From Vitellaria paradoxa (taxonomy: Eukaryota > Streptophyta > Magnoliopsida > Ericales > Sapotaceae): a stretch of DNA of 64,000 nt. The stretch is from positions 22,790,941-22,854,940 of the forward strand of contig CM034236.1 of NCBI GenBank assembly GCA_019916065.1, given 5' to 3'. Shown here one piece after another: positions 23,748-35,854 of the stretch (its first letter is position 1; each line of letters opens with the position of its first letter). Under the pieces are notes generated by a model. It made no database searches. It saw only the letters and a program-made list of their open reading frames with translations, and was not told the origin of the DNA. The translations under genes were made by a program, and so were the position numbers.

Positions 23748-24249
23748 GGTAAATTACATCTACCTCCCTTTAACATTTGGATAATTATATTTGGCACCCA
23801 CAATAGTTAAAAGTTATACTTACTTCCCTTATTTTGAAATTTTATTAACATTGATCCCCTTCTGATAAAATTAACTGTTAAAACCTAACAGAAAATGTTA
23901 AAATAACTAAAATTTTTAGTGTTTTTCTTATTTTATCCCTTACTCTCTCACATTTTCGTTAGTTTTTTTTTTTTTTAACAAAAATCCTAAAAAATAAGTA
24001 AAAGCAAAAAGTTTTTAAGAATTTTTATAAAGAAAACTAACAAGATATGAGAGAACAAAGGATAAAATAAAAAAAATATCTAAAACTTTGGTTAATTTAA
24101 CATTTTATGTTAAGTTTTAATGACTGATTTTTTTTAAAATGGGTCAATGTCAACAATATTATGAAATAAGGAAGACAAGTGTAACTTTAAAATGTTTTAG
24201 GTGCTAAGTATAATTACCCAAGTGTTAAGAGGAGGTAGGCATAATTTAC
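23748..24249. mobile_element. Foldback (long inverted repeat) MITE-like element, about 500 bp
   Basis: The two halves are inverted copies of one another. The left arm runs gtaaattacatctacctccc, then ataattatatttggcaccc, then acttcccttattttgaaa. The reverse complement of the right arm runs gtaaattatgcctacctcc, then gtaattatacttagcacc, then gtcttccttatttcataat, and the match continues to near the centre. Arms are diverged. No coding capacity; I could not fix a target duplication. Confidence 0.8.
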
Positions 24250-25012
24250 GTATACATAAATAGTTACATGTCAATTTCTCACTCATTTCTATCTTTAATA
24301 AAACAGATTTCCAATAATCGTTAATAATTAGAAACATATACATAAGGGGCCTAAGTTTCTCTTATTTGTCTTACATGGTTTAAACTCGCTTTTCCTCATG
24401 TGATTCATCTACATGTCTCTCATTTGTGAGACTGGAAGAGGCAAGCATGCTAGTCCCACATCTCTTTAAGAAAATCTTATGATATACTATCATATATGTG
24501 GACTTTTATCTCTAATGGGTTAGATATTTTTTAAAACCATAGGGGGCCAAACGTTATATTTGGTTGTTACATAATGATATTAGAGTTGTAATCCAAAAAT
24601 ATAGATCATATGTGGATGTGAGCCAATGCGGAGGGTGAATTATAGTACCCCAATTCAAGTACCAACTGGACTCGAGTCATCACGAAGATAGATAGTCATT
24701 GATAGCAACATTGATATTTACATGGCAATAGATTCAAGTTTCACCTAAATAAAAACATGTTGAAGCTATACTGATTGCGCTACCATAAACATGTTAACAT
24801 TGCATAAAAATGAAAACACATTAAAGTTGCACTATAATGACAACATAAAATGATAACTCACAATATGACAACTAAAAACTTGAAATCACAATACCTAGTG
24901 ATGGATGATATCGCCTTATTTTACATATTTAATTCTGTAGATTCATTAACTTGACATATTACTTATATATCTATAAAAGGTTAATTAAACTTTACCTCCT
25001 TGAGGTTTGACT
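24250..25012. other. Intergenic sequence, possible LTR remnants
   Basis: A tagtcccacatctctttaag motif at about 24450 resembles the start-region wording of common plant LTRs. No paired repeat, PBS or coding sequence was found, so it is left unassigned. Confidence 0.3.
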
Positions 25013-25025
25013 AAAAAAGATGTAA

Positions 25026-25395
25026 GAGCATCTACTACTTCAGATGCTCATCGGTCTATTTGTAGAGAATGGAGAATTTCCTCTGGTTTCAGCTAAGCAA
25101 AGCAAGAGCACTGTTTCTTTTCGTCTTACTGGTTTAACAGTTGAGATTTATATATTGTGTTGTTTCCTTGACTTGATGCTATTGTATCTTCTTTTGGGCA
25201 AGTTCCTTAGCTAAATTAGGATACAATAGGCTGCTTTGTTTAGAAAACTTTGATGGGTACTGTCATTCTTTTGTATAGTCTTAGTAACTATAGATAGTCT
25301 GCCTGAGCCTATTTGGACTAAGCTCTAGGGTAAACTTGGGCCTCTTTATTATACATTTTACTTTACTAATACATTTTTCTTACCTAGCCAAAAAA
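25026..25395 (+). mobile_element. 5'-truncated LINE 3' end with target-site duplication
   Basis: The segment ends in a poly-A run (25390-25401) preceded by 3'-UTR-like sequence and is flanked by 13-bp near-repeats: aaaaaagatgtaa at 25013-25025 and aaaaaagacataa at 25396-25408 (11 of 13 match). This is the hallmark of target-primed reverse transcription with 5' truncation. No coding sequence remains, so the LINE family is not identifiable. Confidence 0.62.
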
Positions 25396-25408
25396 AAAAA
25401 AGACATAA

Positions 25409-26828
25409 CTCTCCTTTAGTTTGTAATTTAGACTAAAATGCAAAATTGATAAAATTTGTTAAATTTAATTAGATTTGTGTCTCACGTGCTATAAAGGTTC
25501 ACATGTTGTAATGACTTGATTTTCATAATTTATATTTTTGACATTATGACTATGTATTTTTAAATATTAAATTTATTAATATAATTGGGTTGGAACGTGT
25601 TTTAGTGTTGTGTTTAGTTAAAATCCTGAGTTATAGTTTTATCTTTGTCATGTGCACAACTGTGTACATTCTATGTGCATGGCTTTGGTTTGTGCTTGGT
25701 GTGCACATGACTCTTTTTCTGTTGTGCACATGAGTCTTGTTTGGTCTATATGTTTGAGTAGTTCACCTGTTCTTCTTGGTTTGTTCTTCTTGGTTTCCTG
25801 GTGTGTTGTCTTTGAGAGTTTGACTATTGTTTAGCCACATTAGTCATCTAATGTCCCATTATAAAAACCAAGATTTTTATTCACCTTATATTCATGATAA
25901 TCTAGAAAGTTGATAACTTGAAAACTTTTTGTAATGATAAAATTTATTGGAAGTATTTTCAAATATAAATAAACTCCATGTGGGCATTTAATATGAATTT
26001 ACTAGACTTTTCATCCAAACAATCTCTAACTCATTTACCCATTTGGTTTAACCAAAACCCAATAACCCATGAATCAATCTATCATTCAACTTGCTCTTAA
26101 CTCATCTAAACTTATCTCATCACTCATCGAGTTGACTTATGAATAATAGACTTCAATCACACTCTTTGTAACATTGTCTTATTCCCCCATTTCTTCCAAA
26201 TTTCACCCAAATTCATTATTCAAATAGTAAAATTCAGAACCAATTTTAGATCTTGACACTTTCTTAGCATTCTTGATCCAATTTTGATGGCTTTAAAGAT
26301 TTGAGGAGGGCTTTGTCTTCCTCCACCGATACTTCTTTTTCACCCGATTAAACCTCCATATATCTCCTATATAATACTCAACTCAATTAATTAAATAATT
26401 CAAAGAAATCTAGATTGTTTTGAAAAGAAGCGTGCTTCCAAAATTTGTAAGAGTTAACCGAGAATTGTGGTGTGTTCAGGAGAAGAATAAAAGATAGAAA
26501 AGATTAAAATTTTTTTGATTTCGAAAATCAATTTGGTCTCCTTCTTGGATCAAGCCCCAAATTCTTCACTGAGAAATGCGTTCCATGTCTTCAATTTGAA
26601 TTAGAATGATTATATCTAGGATTAATTTGAAGTTAAAATTTTTTCGGGTTTGAAACATGAAACTTGATTATGATTGAGATTTGATTAATTATCTTCATAA
26701 ATTGTGCAATTTAGTTGATTCATGTTCTTAAACATGTATACTTAATTGGCAAATGTTCGTATGTATTTATAATGGTGTTATATGGTATTTAGAACACAAA
26801 CCTGTACCAAAGTTAGCATGAAAACACA
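25409..26828. other. Intergenic sequence, nothing assigned
   Basis: Contains tgtgcacatga words repeated within 25648-25735 and otherwise plain AT-rich DNA. No domain-bearing frame was found. Confidence 0.4.
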
Positions 26829-27639
26829 AAACATGTCATACCCCTATTTTAGGACACATGTTTAGTTCTCTAAATAGAGGGGGACACTTCTACTTCTTCT
26901 GTCCTTGTTGTATTAATAAACATTATTTATACTAAGAATCCATTATTTAAACACAACACAACCTATCAGATTTATATTCATTCTTCGGCATACTAACCAA
27001 AATTTCACAAACGCTGAAATAAATACAAACTTCTGGTTTCTCACCTATTAAACCTCGCTTCAGTCTGGTACTATTAAAACTATAGATTTATTTATACAAA
27101 TTTTAAACACTAACTCATGGTAGAATAGCAAAAATAGAATCACTCAAAGTTTCCTCTGAGCACTTGCAGCCACTTTTAGACTCAACCTGAAATGTGTAAA
27201 TTTTGGTGTGAGTGTCACACACTCAGTGGAAGTATTAACCTTAAGATAAAAGATAGTAAACACGTATCAAGAATAATCCACAGTAATTATCCAGACAATT
27301 ATTCCATAATCAAGGGTGTGTTTGGAGTTGTATAAAAGTGTATAAAATAAAATAAATTTGTAAAAATAAATGTCTCGTAATTCATGCAGTGAGTGAAGAA
27401 TTTAAATTTTGTTGTCTCGTAATTCGTGTTTGTAGAGATTTGTAAAATTGTATTTTATTTTGTTTAGCTCCAAACAGAGCACAAATATTCATTAATTTAA
27501 ATGTATCATAACCTAACAGTAATAAAAACATTCCAACTCACAATTCCTCGTCACTTATCATTAATCAATCGTCATCATCATCACTAGGCCCCAATTAGCC
27601 ATCATATAATATATTTGCATGATAAATGATGCAAATGAT

Positions 27640-27850
27640 AATGCAACACACATTTGGCCCCATTTGGCCTATGAGTTGAGCGCTCAATTATGGACAGTGG
27701 CTTTAATTTAGCATGTCTCATTAGCCCCATCTGGCCTGTCCCCATCTGGCTTCATCATTGGTCCCATCTGACCTGGCCCCATCTGGCCTCATTTATGTAT
27801 TTATTTTATTTTTCTGGCCCCATCTGGCCTGGTCTCATCTGACCATAATG
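27640..27850. repeat. ccccatctggcct short-motif array inside the solo LTR
   Basis: About eight to ten copies of ccccatctggcct and variants (ccccatttggcct, tcccatctgacct) occur within 200 bp at irregular spacing. Confidence 0.8.
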
Positions 27851-28586
27851 CTAGTGTAATGCACACAATCCATGCTAATATGCAATGATGTTTTTCTTCC
27901 CAGTAAAATATTACTTTCCAAACTTATCATTCCACAAAATAGTTGCACCTCATATCTAATCCAATAATACAATAATCCATAAATATTCAACAATTCACAT
28001 CAAAATGATTAAATAGTGACACCAACAAATAAATAGATAAAATTTGTAAATAAATATTTAATACCTTTTACCCTTAAGTTTAATACACCCACCTGGACAG
28101 CAAATATTATGAGAAAATCAACCTACTGGGGTGGTTGCTGCTGATTCTTTTCGGGTCCTAAGTTTAACCTAAACAAATTATGCAGATCAGGCATCAAACA
28201 GTTGAAATATAACCCAAATCAAGTAATAATGTAAATTTAAGAAATAGAATCTAACCACCCCATTTTCAACATACTTAATTTATTTAAACTTCCCTATAAT
28301 TGATTTTAAACTAATAAAATAAAATAACTTACCTCAGCAACTAGCAAAACTTTTAAATTTTCTTCTTTCTCACAATTTCTTCCTCGCTTTCATTCTTACT
28401 ATTTTTTCCCTCCGTTCTTCCTTACTGTAAATTTTTTCCCCTTCTCGCCGAACTCTACCACACGCAAGTGTATATATTCAGGGGGGAATAAGAAGGAAGA
28501 CTTAAGTCTTCTGCCACCCTAACCACTCTCATCAAATTTCCTTTACTTTTCATTTTTTTCTTTACAAATCATAACTGCACACACAG

Positions 28587-28589
28587 GCG

Positions 28590-28634
<45 letters not shown>
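28587..28634. repeat. Compound (GC)n(AC)n microsatellite
   Basis: An alternating gc run passes directly into about twenty ac units. Both are alternating purine-pyrimidine, a Z-DNA-prone composition. Confidence 0.9.
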
Positions 28635-28635
<1 letters not shown>

Positions 28636-28974
28636 GACATATGCATATATGTTGACTTTGCAACTTCATTTCATTTTTTTTTTCTTCTATAACCTGTACA
28701 TGTTCACACATACACACATAAACTTATATATATATATAACCCATCACACACGCACACACTCACATAGACATATATAAGTATATATATATTCCATCACACA
28801 CACACTAACCGCCACATTATTTTTTTTTCAACTATTAACTTAGTAAGTTACTTAATCTATTTACTAATTGATTTAGATTAAACTAAACTAACACCATTAA
28901 ATTTCAAATTATAAAATAAAAATTCAATGAGTAATGCAATTAACAATAACGAAAATGTAAGATGTCACAAAACA

Positions 28975-31200
28975 GTCAATTTGAATTGCACTGGAATTCT
29001 AGAACTGGATGTACCGTCAGAACGTCTACCCAAGCAAAAGTGTTGATGATGTCATCTGCACACCCCGTCCAGATGAAAAGGCTCTGGCTACGGCACTAGG
29101 TGCTGCAACACACTCCTAAGGGGTTGTTTTGGTTTTGTGTGCTACTATTGCAAGACCCAATCTTAGTTGTTTTGGACATTGTTAGGTCAAATTTCAGTGT
29201 TCAAATGTTATAAATATTCCTAAAATAATTAATAACACATTACTTAAGCCCCGATTTAATTTAATTTAATTTAATTCCTAAGGCCTAATATAATGACATA
29301 TACCAATTGTTTGATGAAATACCTAAGTGAAAATGTTGAACCCAAACTACCTAGTGGGTTTTTAATTGACATAAGATCATTCTAAATGGCTTTTAGGTAT
29401 TATCTTGACACCCTAACACTTACGGTAATTTCCTACATATTTAGTAGGTATGGCTTAAAAAATTTTATTGAAATTAAAATGCCCATGAAATGTATTTATT
29501 TGATAAAATTTCTAAATGAGCGTTTAACTTAATTTTCCTTAATTGGGCTCTTAAACAATTTTGGTTGATCTTATTAAGTTTGTAGACATTATTTTGTCAA
29601 CCTAACACTTTATGTAATCTCCATCCATTATTAAATTAGATTCTCATGACTCGGTCAATTTAATGAGATTAAATTTCATAAAAAATTTATTTGACCAATA
29701 AATACTTATTTGGATATTTCCTAATATTTTAATAAATAATGTTGGAGTAACCTTATGGAAATTTATGGATATCTTGAAGCTAGGAATTTATTTTCCAAAA
29801 CTCAAATATCTAATTTTATATACTTTATTATCAAATTCGGAATAAAATAATACTAAGAAAAATTTCTAAAATTGGAAATCTAAGAATTTAATTATTATTT
29901 TATATTCCATAAAATAGTAAGAAAAAGAATAATAGGCAAAAAAACTAAGATGAGGGCTAATGAAGTTCAACGTCAGGACCTTGCAGTCAATAATTGGGTC
30001 ATCTTTTCACTAAGCCACTAGCCTCAACTTGGTTAAATTTTTTATTGATTCTTATATTAATCATGTAGGACTGACAAGCTAATAAAAAACTTAACCTAGT
30101 TAAACACTCAACCTTAATTAATTATTAGCAAATTAATATTTTGTTTGTGTACTTTTAATTATTTATATATGTGAATGTAATATTTGTAATTATGTTTATT
30201 TTTAGTTGATTTGAGAAATTCATTATGGAAATGTTGACAACTTAAAATGAGAGACTTGGAATTATGAATGAATGTGACTAAATAATCCCACATGTGGCTC
30301 ATCATCCGAAATCATTACTTGGTTTGAATAAAAGGTCATGTTTCTGTACAAGATACTATTGGAAATGTTAAAGAGTGAAAATAAACAAAAACCACATGGT
30401 GCTAAGGTTATTATTGGTATTGGGTGTGATGGTTGGATATTAGGTAGAAATGGCCATTTTAAGTGAAAATGGGAACTTATCTGTTTATTGTTTGGGTGCC
30501 CCCTTTATTAGGTATCCAGTCGCGATTGTTAGATTTGGTCCGTGACATCTGTTGGAACACATTAGATACAAAGCCTGTAAAGTTATTAGTTCCCAAGGGT
30601 TGAGGTAAAGGAGGTTGATTAAGTAAGGAGGATTCTAAATAGTGCCCATTTTTTCTAATCTTACCATGACTTACAACTTTTTTTCTTTTAACGTATGGAA
30701 TGTTGTGTTTTGAAATTATTTGCTTACATCTAAATCCTTTTAGTGATTGCTATATGTTAAAATGTAAAAATTTATGAAAATAGTATTACTATAGGGTTTG
30801 ATCCTGATGCTTTAAAGATCTACATCTGAGATTTCTACCACTGTAACACTGATTTTATTATGGTATAAAACTACAACATTAAATTATTAAGGTGAAAGTG
30901 AAATATTGGTTACAGTGACAACTAATCCAAATTGTTGTAGGTTTAATTTTACGTTGTTCATTTATAATTATTTGAATTGTTTGCCACACGAATGACATGC
31001 CACTTAATCACATTTAAAATGAATTATTCGTTATATGAATGATATGACACCTAATCACATTTACTGTGGTAGGTCACACAATATAATGTAATATTATAGC
31101 CATTACATATAAGCACCTAGGGGGATTTAACTACCAGGTTTTAATAGCTTACCCCATTTTGGAAAAATTTTTCAGGACAATGAGTACAAGGACAGATGAA
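28975..31200 (+). other. LTR-like and unassigned sequence, plus orientation
   Basis: A short GC-richer patch with a 36-codon frame (29009-29119) lies next to the solo LTR. Further on, 30480-30640 and 31120-31190 resemble the 3' half of the plus-oriented LTR at 37.3-38.0 kb (for example agcttaccccattttgg versus agctcaccccctattttt). I read the interval as a decayed LTR or related retroelement DNA, without defined ends. Confidence 0.4.
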
Positions 31201-33878
31201 CAATAGGTAAATTAATGAACCTAGATAGTTGACATCAAATTTGATATCAATCCAGTAATAACCAGATTTAGACTATTGAATTAAAATTCAACGATCCAAA
31301 CACATTCATAAATTTTGAATTTAGAAAATGCAAGCCACATCCAATCACATAACCATAGCTCTAATCAAAACCAAATCACAACTGGAGCAAAATACAACAT
31401 AAAAATATAACTAAATAAAATCAGCTACAGTTGTAACTATGCATAATTCTCTATAATATAATTACATCCCAATCGAAGTACTATATAAAAAAAATATAAC
31501 TTGCCATTTTGTCTAAGGGCACAATAGAATAACATAAAACCTCCTAATGAGGTAACTAAAATGAAATAACGAAATAGAAGGATAGTCTAAATGACTTAAT
31601 CAAACGTCTCCTCTGGTAGACCCATCTCAAAACCTGTAACCATAATTGTAAAAGGCATTAGTCCACGTGTGCCTACCATACATGCAAGCATTCAAATACG
31701 CAATACATACCCTAATATGATGCTATTTGAGTCATGCAAACTATATAATGTTATGGTATCAAAGTCAGTTAATTATATCAAGCTAACATCCAATTAAAAT
31801 CTTCTTATCTTACATTCTCATTACCGGTTCCATTAACATATTATCTTTTGTACCATATGTTCATCTATCATCTTAATGGTATATCCATTATAATATTACA
31901 TCATCATATCATGCAAACAATTACAAAACAAGAACACACATGTCAACCAATACTCACCATTGAGACTTAATCCCAACTCACACACATTGACACACCAATA
32001 CTCAACACTCAGATTCAATTCTAGCTCACTCACATACCAACACATGGGATAGGTACTCTATATTATAAAAACAATCCAAATATACCATTGTAGATGTCTG
32101 CATTGCGAAGACAATCCAAATACACCATCATAAGTGTCCGTGCTATGAAGGCAATCTAATTACACAATTGTAGGTGTTTGTGCTGTAAAGGCAATCTAAT
32201 TACATTTTGTGAGTCATTAGCCCACTGGAAAAAATAACAAGCCTTGTGTAGGTTAGGGGAGTTTCAACCCCTAGGTGTGTAACCCATATTTAATAGTATC
32301 TTCCCAATCCAAATTGACTCATACGAGGCACACGGACAACTCGACACAACTATGTCCATATCTTGCAACACACAATTGCTTCAATTCATCACTACTTCAC
32401 AATCATATTCACTATTAATAGAATGTCGTAGTCCTCTATAGGACATCATAGTCCAAACCATTTCATTGGATTATTAGTCTCAATGTCTCTCATATCATCT
32501 CATTTATATCAATTTTATCTATACTTACTACCTTTGATTTATTTTATCATACTATGCTCACCAATTCCTTAATCATTATCCAAGATTTGTAACTAAATAT
32601 ATTCACTTAATACCTTATTTCATTATTAAGTCTTTTATCAAAATATCATCTTTTAGCTTACCAAAAATTATTCTTCTAAACATATCAAGTTTTCCACATC
32701 CATTTATTGGAAATATTTCCTTAGAACACTATTAAAAATTAATGTCATTAGTTTTGAGAAATCCCTATTTTCAATTTCACCTCAAATAATATCATTTCTA
32801 AAAATCTCATTTCCAAGATCATTTTCAAAGAAACCTATTTTGAAAACCTTATTGAGCTAAAGTCATTTTAGAGTATCATTTGCAATCACTTTGTTATAAA
32901 CATCCTAGGGAATCAAAATGACATCAAACATCTTTTTTCTAAAACTATGAGTCCTCAAATCCTTATAAAAGAAACTTCTTTTTATTTTTGGAAACCTTTT
33001 TTATTCTTATCGAGTTACTCTTTTGAAACCTGATTTCTAAAATTATTTTCAATTCATTTCTTGGAAAATCAAATTAGAATACCAAACATCATCTTGTTGT
33101 TAAAAATGTTTTTAGGTAATCAAGAACCTATATAATAAAACCTCCTTTAAATTATTTACACTTCGAAATAATTGTAGAAATCAGTACCCACACTCTTAGA
33201 AAAACTAAAAAAATACAGAGAAGAGACCATCCGAGCACACGGGAAATCAAAGGGGTGTGCACAAACCAAGCCCGGACACAGGGGTACCTTAGCCCAAGCG
33301 CACGGGGCCATGGTCGGGCACATGGGTGCTTCTACATTAGAACGTCTTCTTAGGTTCTATTTTTGTTTTCTAACTTCCCAAGTTTGTTTTTCACAAATTC
33401 AATGCCAAAACCACACATGCTTATATTCATTTTCAGTCTTTACCATCCTACGAACATAACCATATCATCAATTCATCAATTTATTAAACCAGACGCGGGA
33501 ATTTGATCTACAATGTTCATCTTCTACCTCGATTCATGAATATATAAACATTTACATAAAATAGTTTGTATTTTCATCATTTTTAAGCAACAATTAAGCA
33601 ATACAACGATACAGTTTGTGCAATGAGCTTGGACACAAACCAAAACAATCAAAAGACATGTAAAAAAGCAAGCAATCCCTATCTCAGTGAACTCAAGAAG
33701 GAAGAATAGCAAGCTGGAAGGTTCAGGAACTTGTCAAAAACCCACAACAGTTGATTTATCCTCTCTAACACCAATGAATCTTTTCAATACACTTATTCTA
33801 ACACTAATTGAACTTTTGAAAAAGAATTAAAACTCAATTAGGTGAATTCTGTCTTGAATCAAACCTTTCTCCCCTTTT
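31201..33878 (-). other. Unassigned sequence with LTR-like traits
   Basis: It carries a 40-bp tandem array (32072-32205) and a GC-rich patch at 33215-33330 with cacacggg/cacggggcc words. It has no open frames with domains. It may be decayed LTR sequence in minus orientation, but I could not find its termini. Confidence 0.35.
32072..32205. repeat. 40-bp tandem repeat, 3.3 copies
   Basis: Units start at 32072, 32112, 32152 and 32192 with exactly 40-bp spacing. Each begins caatccaaat or caatctaat and contains tgtaggtgt(ct/tt)g and gaaggcaat-like ends. Confidence 0.85.
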
Positions 33879-35854
33879 TGTCATACCCCACTTAAGGATG
33901 TACTAAGCTGAGTATCTCAAGCCTTAGCCCAAGGAACACGAAAGTCTAATCCTTATTCAAATAAAATTAACTAAAGAAACATCAATGATAAATTAATCTT
34001 CTCATTTAAAATCAATAAGACCAGAAAAATGCTCTACTAATATCCCAAACTCAAAATAACTAGATATCAATAATTAAAACAATATAAATTATCAAAACTT
34101 TAGTCCAGCTACTAAATAAAATCCATAAAATAAATATAGAACTTTTCCTTAAGAGGCCATAACTTATGGTCTTGACTGCTAGAGTCCATGATTAGTTCTC
34201 TTCATGCCCATCTGAAAATATAAAATGAGGGATGAGCTAAAAAGCCTAGTTAATTGTTTTTCAAGCCAATCATAATAATAATAACTTTGAAAATAATAAA
34301 ATTTTTAGTGCATAATATATTAAAAAAATTTCAAGTAAAATAATTTCCATGCTTAATTTATAGTAACTTGAAGACCTGTACGATCGAGTATAATAACATC
34401 CATAAATCAATCTGTCGAGTACAACAGTGACGACAAATATTAATTTATGGACTATCACGTGTTAATTAAATTCATATGTGCCAATATAAATTCTCATGGG
34501 CAATGCCCGTTTTATCTAATATCACAACTAGAGTCACCCAGTCTGTCTCTTAAGTTCTTACTAAGTTGATTTGATTGAGGTCATCGCAGTTTTCATGAGC
34601 CTATTCCCTAGTTACTAGAGTCACACTGCTTAAGAAGCCTATCCCTTGAACTTTTATTTTAATTCCAATAACCACAATTAATTATTCATCACATTCCCAT
34701 AAATTCAAAACGAACACAAGTGTTCAAACATTTTTTTCTTATGCTCAGTAGCATAAAAAACATAATCTCTTATTAAAATAATAGAATTTTCATATAGAGT
34801 AATTCAAAAAATTCAACCTAAAAAAACCTTTATGTATGGAACAATTTACAAAATTAATACTAGCAAGCCAAACAACTCACATTATGTCCAAAAATGTAAA
34901 TGTAAAATAAATCAGAAGAATTCTTCACAATCCTGAATACACAAATATAATTACCTATTATTAAAAAATCTATCTTAATTTATGATTAATAAAATTATTA
35001 ATAACTAACTCCCTTTCTAATAAATTAATTAATATAAATAATTAACTTATCAAACCATCCCAAACAGCTTGCTGACAACCAATCTAATAAACTTTTTTTT
35101 CCCAGTCTAGCATTCTTTGTCTTTTGTGTGCATTTATATACACACACAAACCCTTCAATCACATTAAGTCACAACCAATTTTTTTTTCTCTGCCAACATC
35201 TTCCATCAAACCATTAATATAACACCTATGCATATACACCATTTGCACATGCAATAATAGCCTCATTTTTCTTCCTCTCTCTCTCTCTCTCTCTTTTGTC
35301 ACTTCAATCAAGCTGTCAATCACACACACACAACTAATTTAGGCAATGCTTTGCCCCCTTTAACCAATCCGTCGTGTATATATATATTTTTCAAAATCTA
35401 CACCTACCGATGAAACCTACTAATGCAAATACATATACACAAACCTTTTTTAATCAATCACCCAGTTTTCATCTACCAATCAATCTAAACTAAAAAAATA
35501 AATAAATAACTAACATGTGAAATTTTTTTACCACCGCAGCTTCTCCTTCTCTTCTCCCCTTTCTCTCTCTCTTTCAAAAAGAATATAATAAAAACCCTAC
35601 TCTACACAACCATATATATATAGCCTTTTTTAATCACATGTTATTACATCCACTTAACTTATCGTGGGCCCCCAATTACATTTCAATGATAATAATTCTT
35701 TACAAATATCCAATGGTCCATACCCAAAAATAAAGAAAATAATAATTTAAATATTTCTTAAATAAAACTAGCCGTTTCCAATTAAAAAACAACACATAAT
35801 TAAAATAAATAATTAATAAAAAATTAACAAAAAATTTATTTCTAGGTCGTAACA
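33879..35854 (-). mobile_element. LTR-like element B, minus orientation, about 2 kb
   Basis: The plus-strand ends are tgtcataccccact and ggtcgtaaca. Read on the minus strand it starts tgttacgacctag and ends ggggtatgaca, the same terminal style as the solo LTR at 26834-28969. Its interior (34500-34690, reversed) aligns by eye with the plus-oriented LTR sequence at 37.3-37.6 kb. A TATA-like tatatatatat lies near its minus-strand start (about 35610). Flanking 5-mers do not match (ctttt versus tttct), so it is not a clean solo LTR. A CT microsatellite sits at 35273-35294. Confidence 0.62.

Larger units (their letters stand above)
26834..28969 (-). mobile_element. Solo LTR (gypsy-type), about 2.1 kb, with perfect 5-bp TSD
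   Basis: The ends are TG and CA (plus strand tgtcataccccta and gatgtcaca) and both flanks read aaaca (26829-26833 and 28970-28974). Read on the minus strand it starts tgtgacatc and ends ggggtatgaca, a common plant gypsy LTR style. No internal region, PBS or second LTR accompanies it, so it is best explained as a solo LTR left by recombination. Inside are a ccccatctggcct repeat array and a GC/AC microsatellite. Confidence 0.82.

Noticed and set aside
25652..25834. 60-codon plus-strand frame rich in Cys and Val
   Set aside because: Built from repeated tgtgcacatga words and lies in intergenic DNA. No domain or splice context.
27305..27483. Possible small MITE with gtgtgtttggag and ctccaaacagagcac ends
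   Set aside because: Ends are suggestive, but flanking duplications do not match and it lies within the solo LTR, so it may be ordinary LTR sequence.
33839..33883. Purine-rich aaaaggggagaaagg (minus strand) as PPT for LTR B
   Set aside because: It lies after the LTR end rather than before its start in the inferred orientation, so it is most simply flanking DNA.
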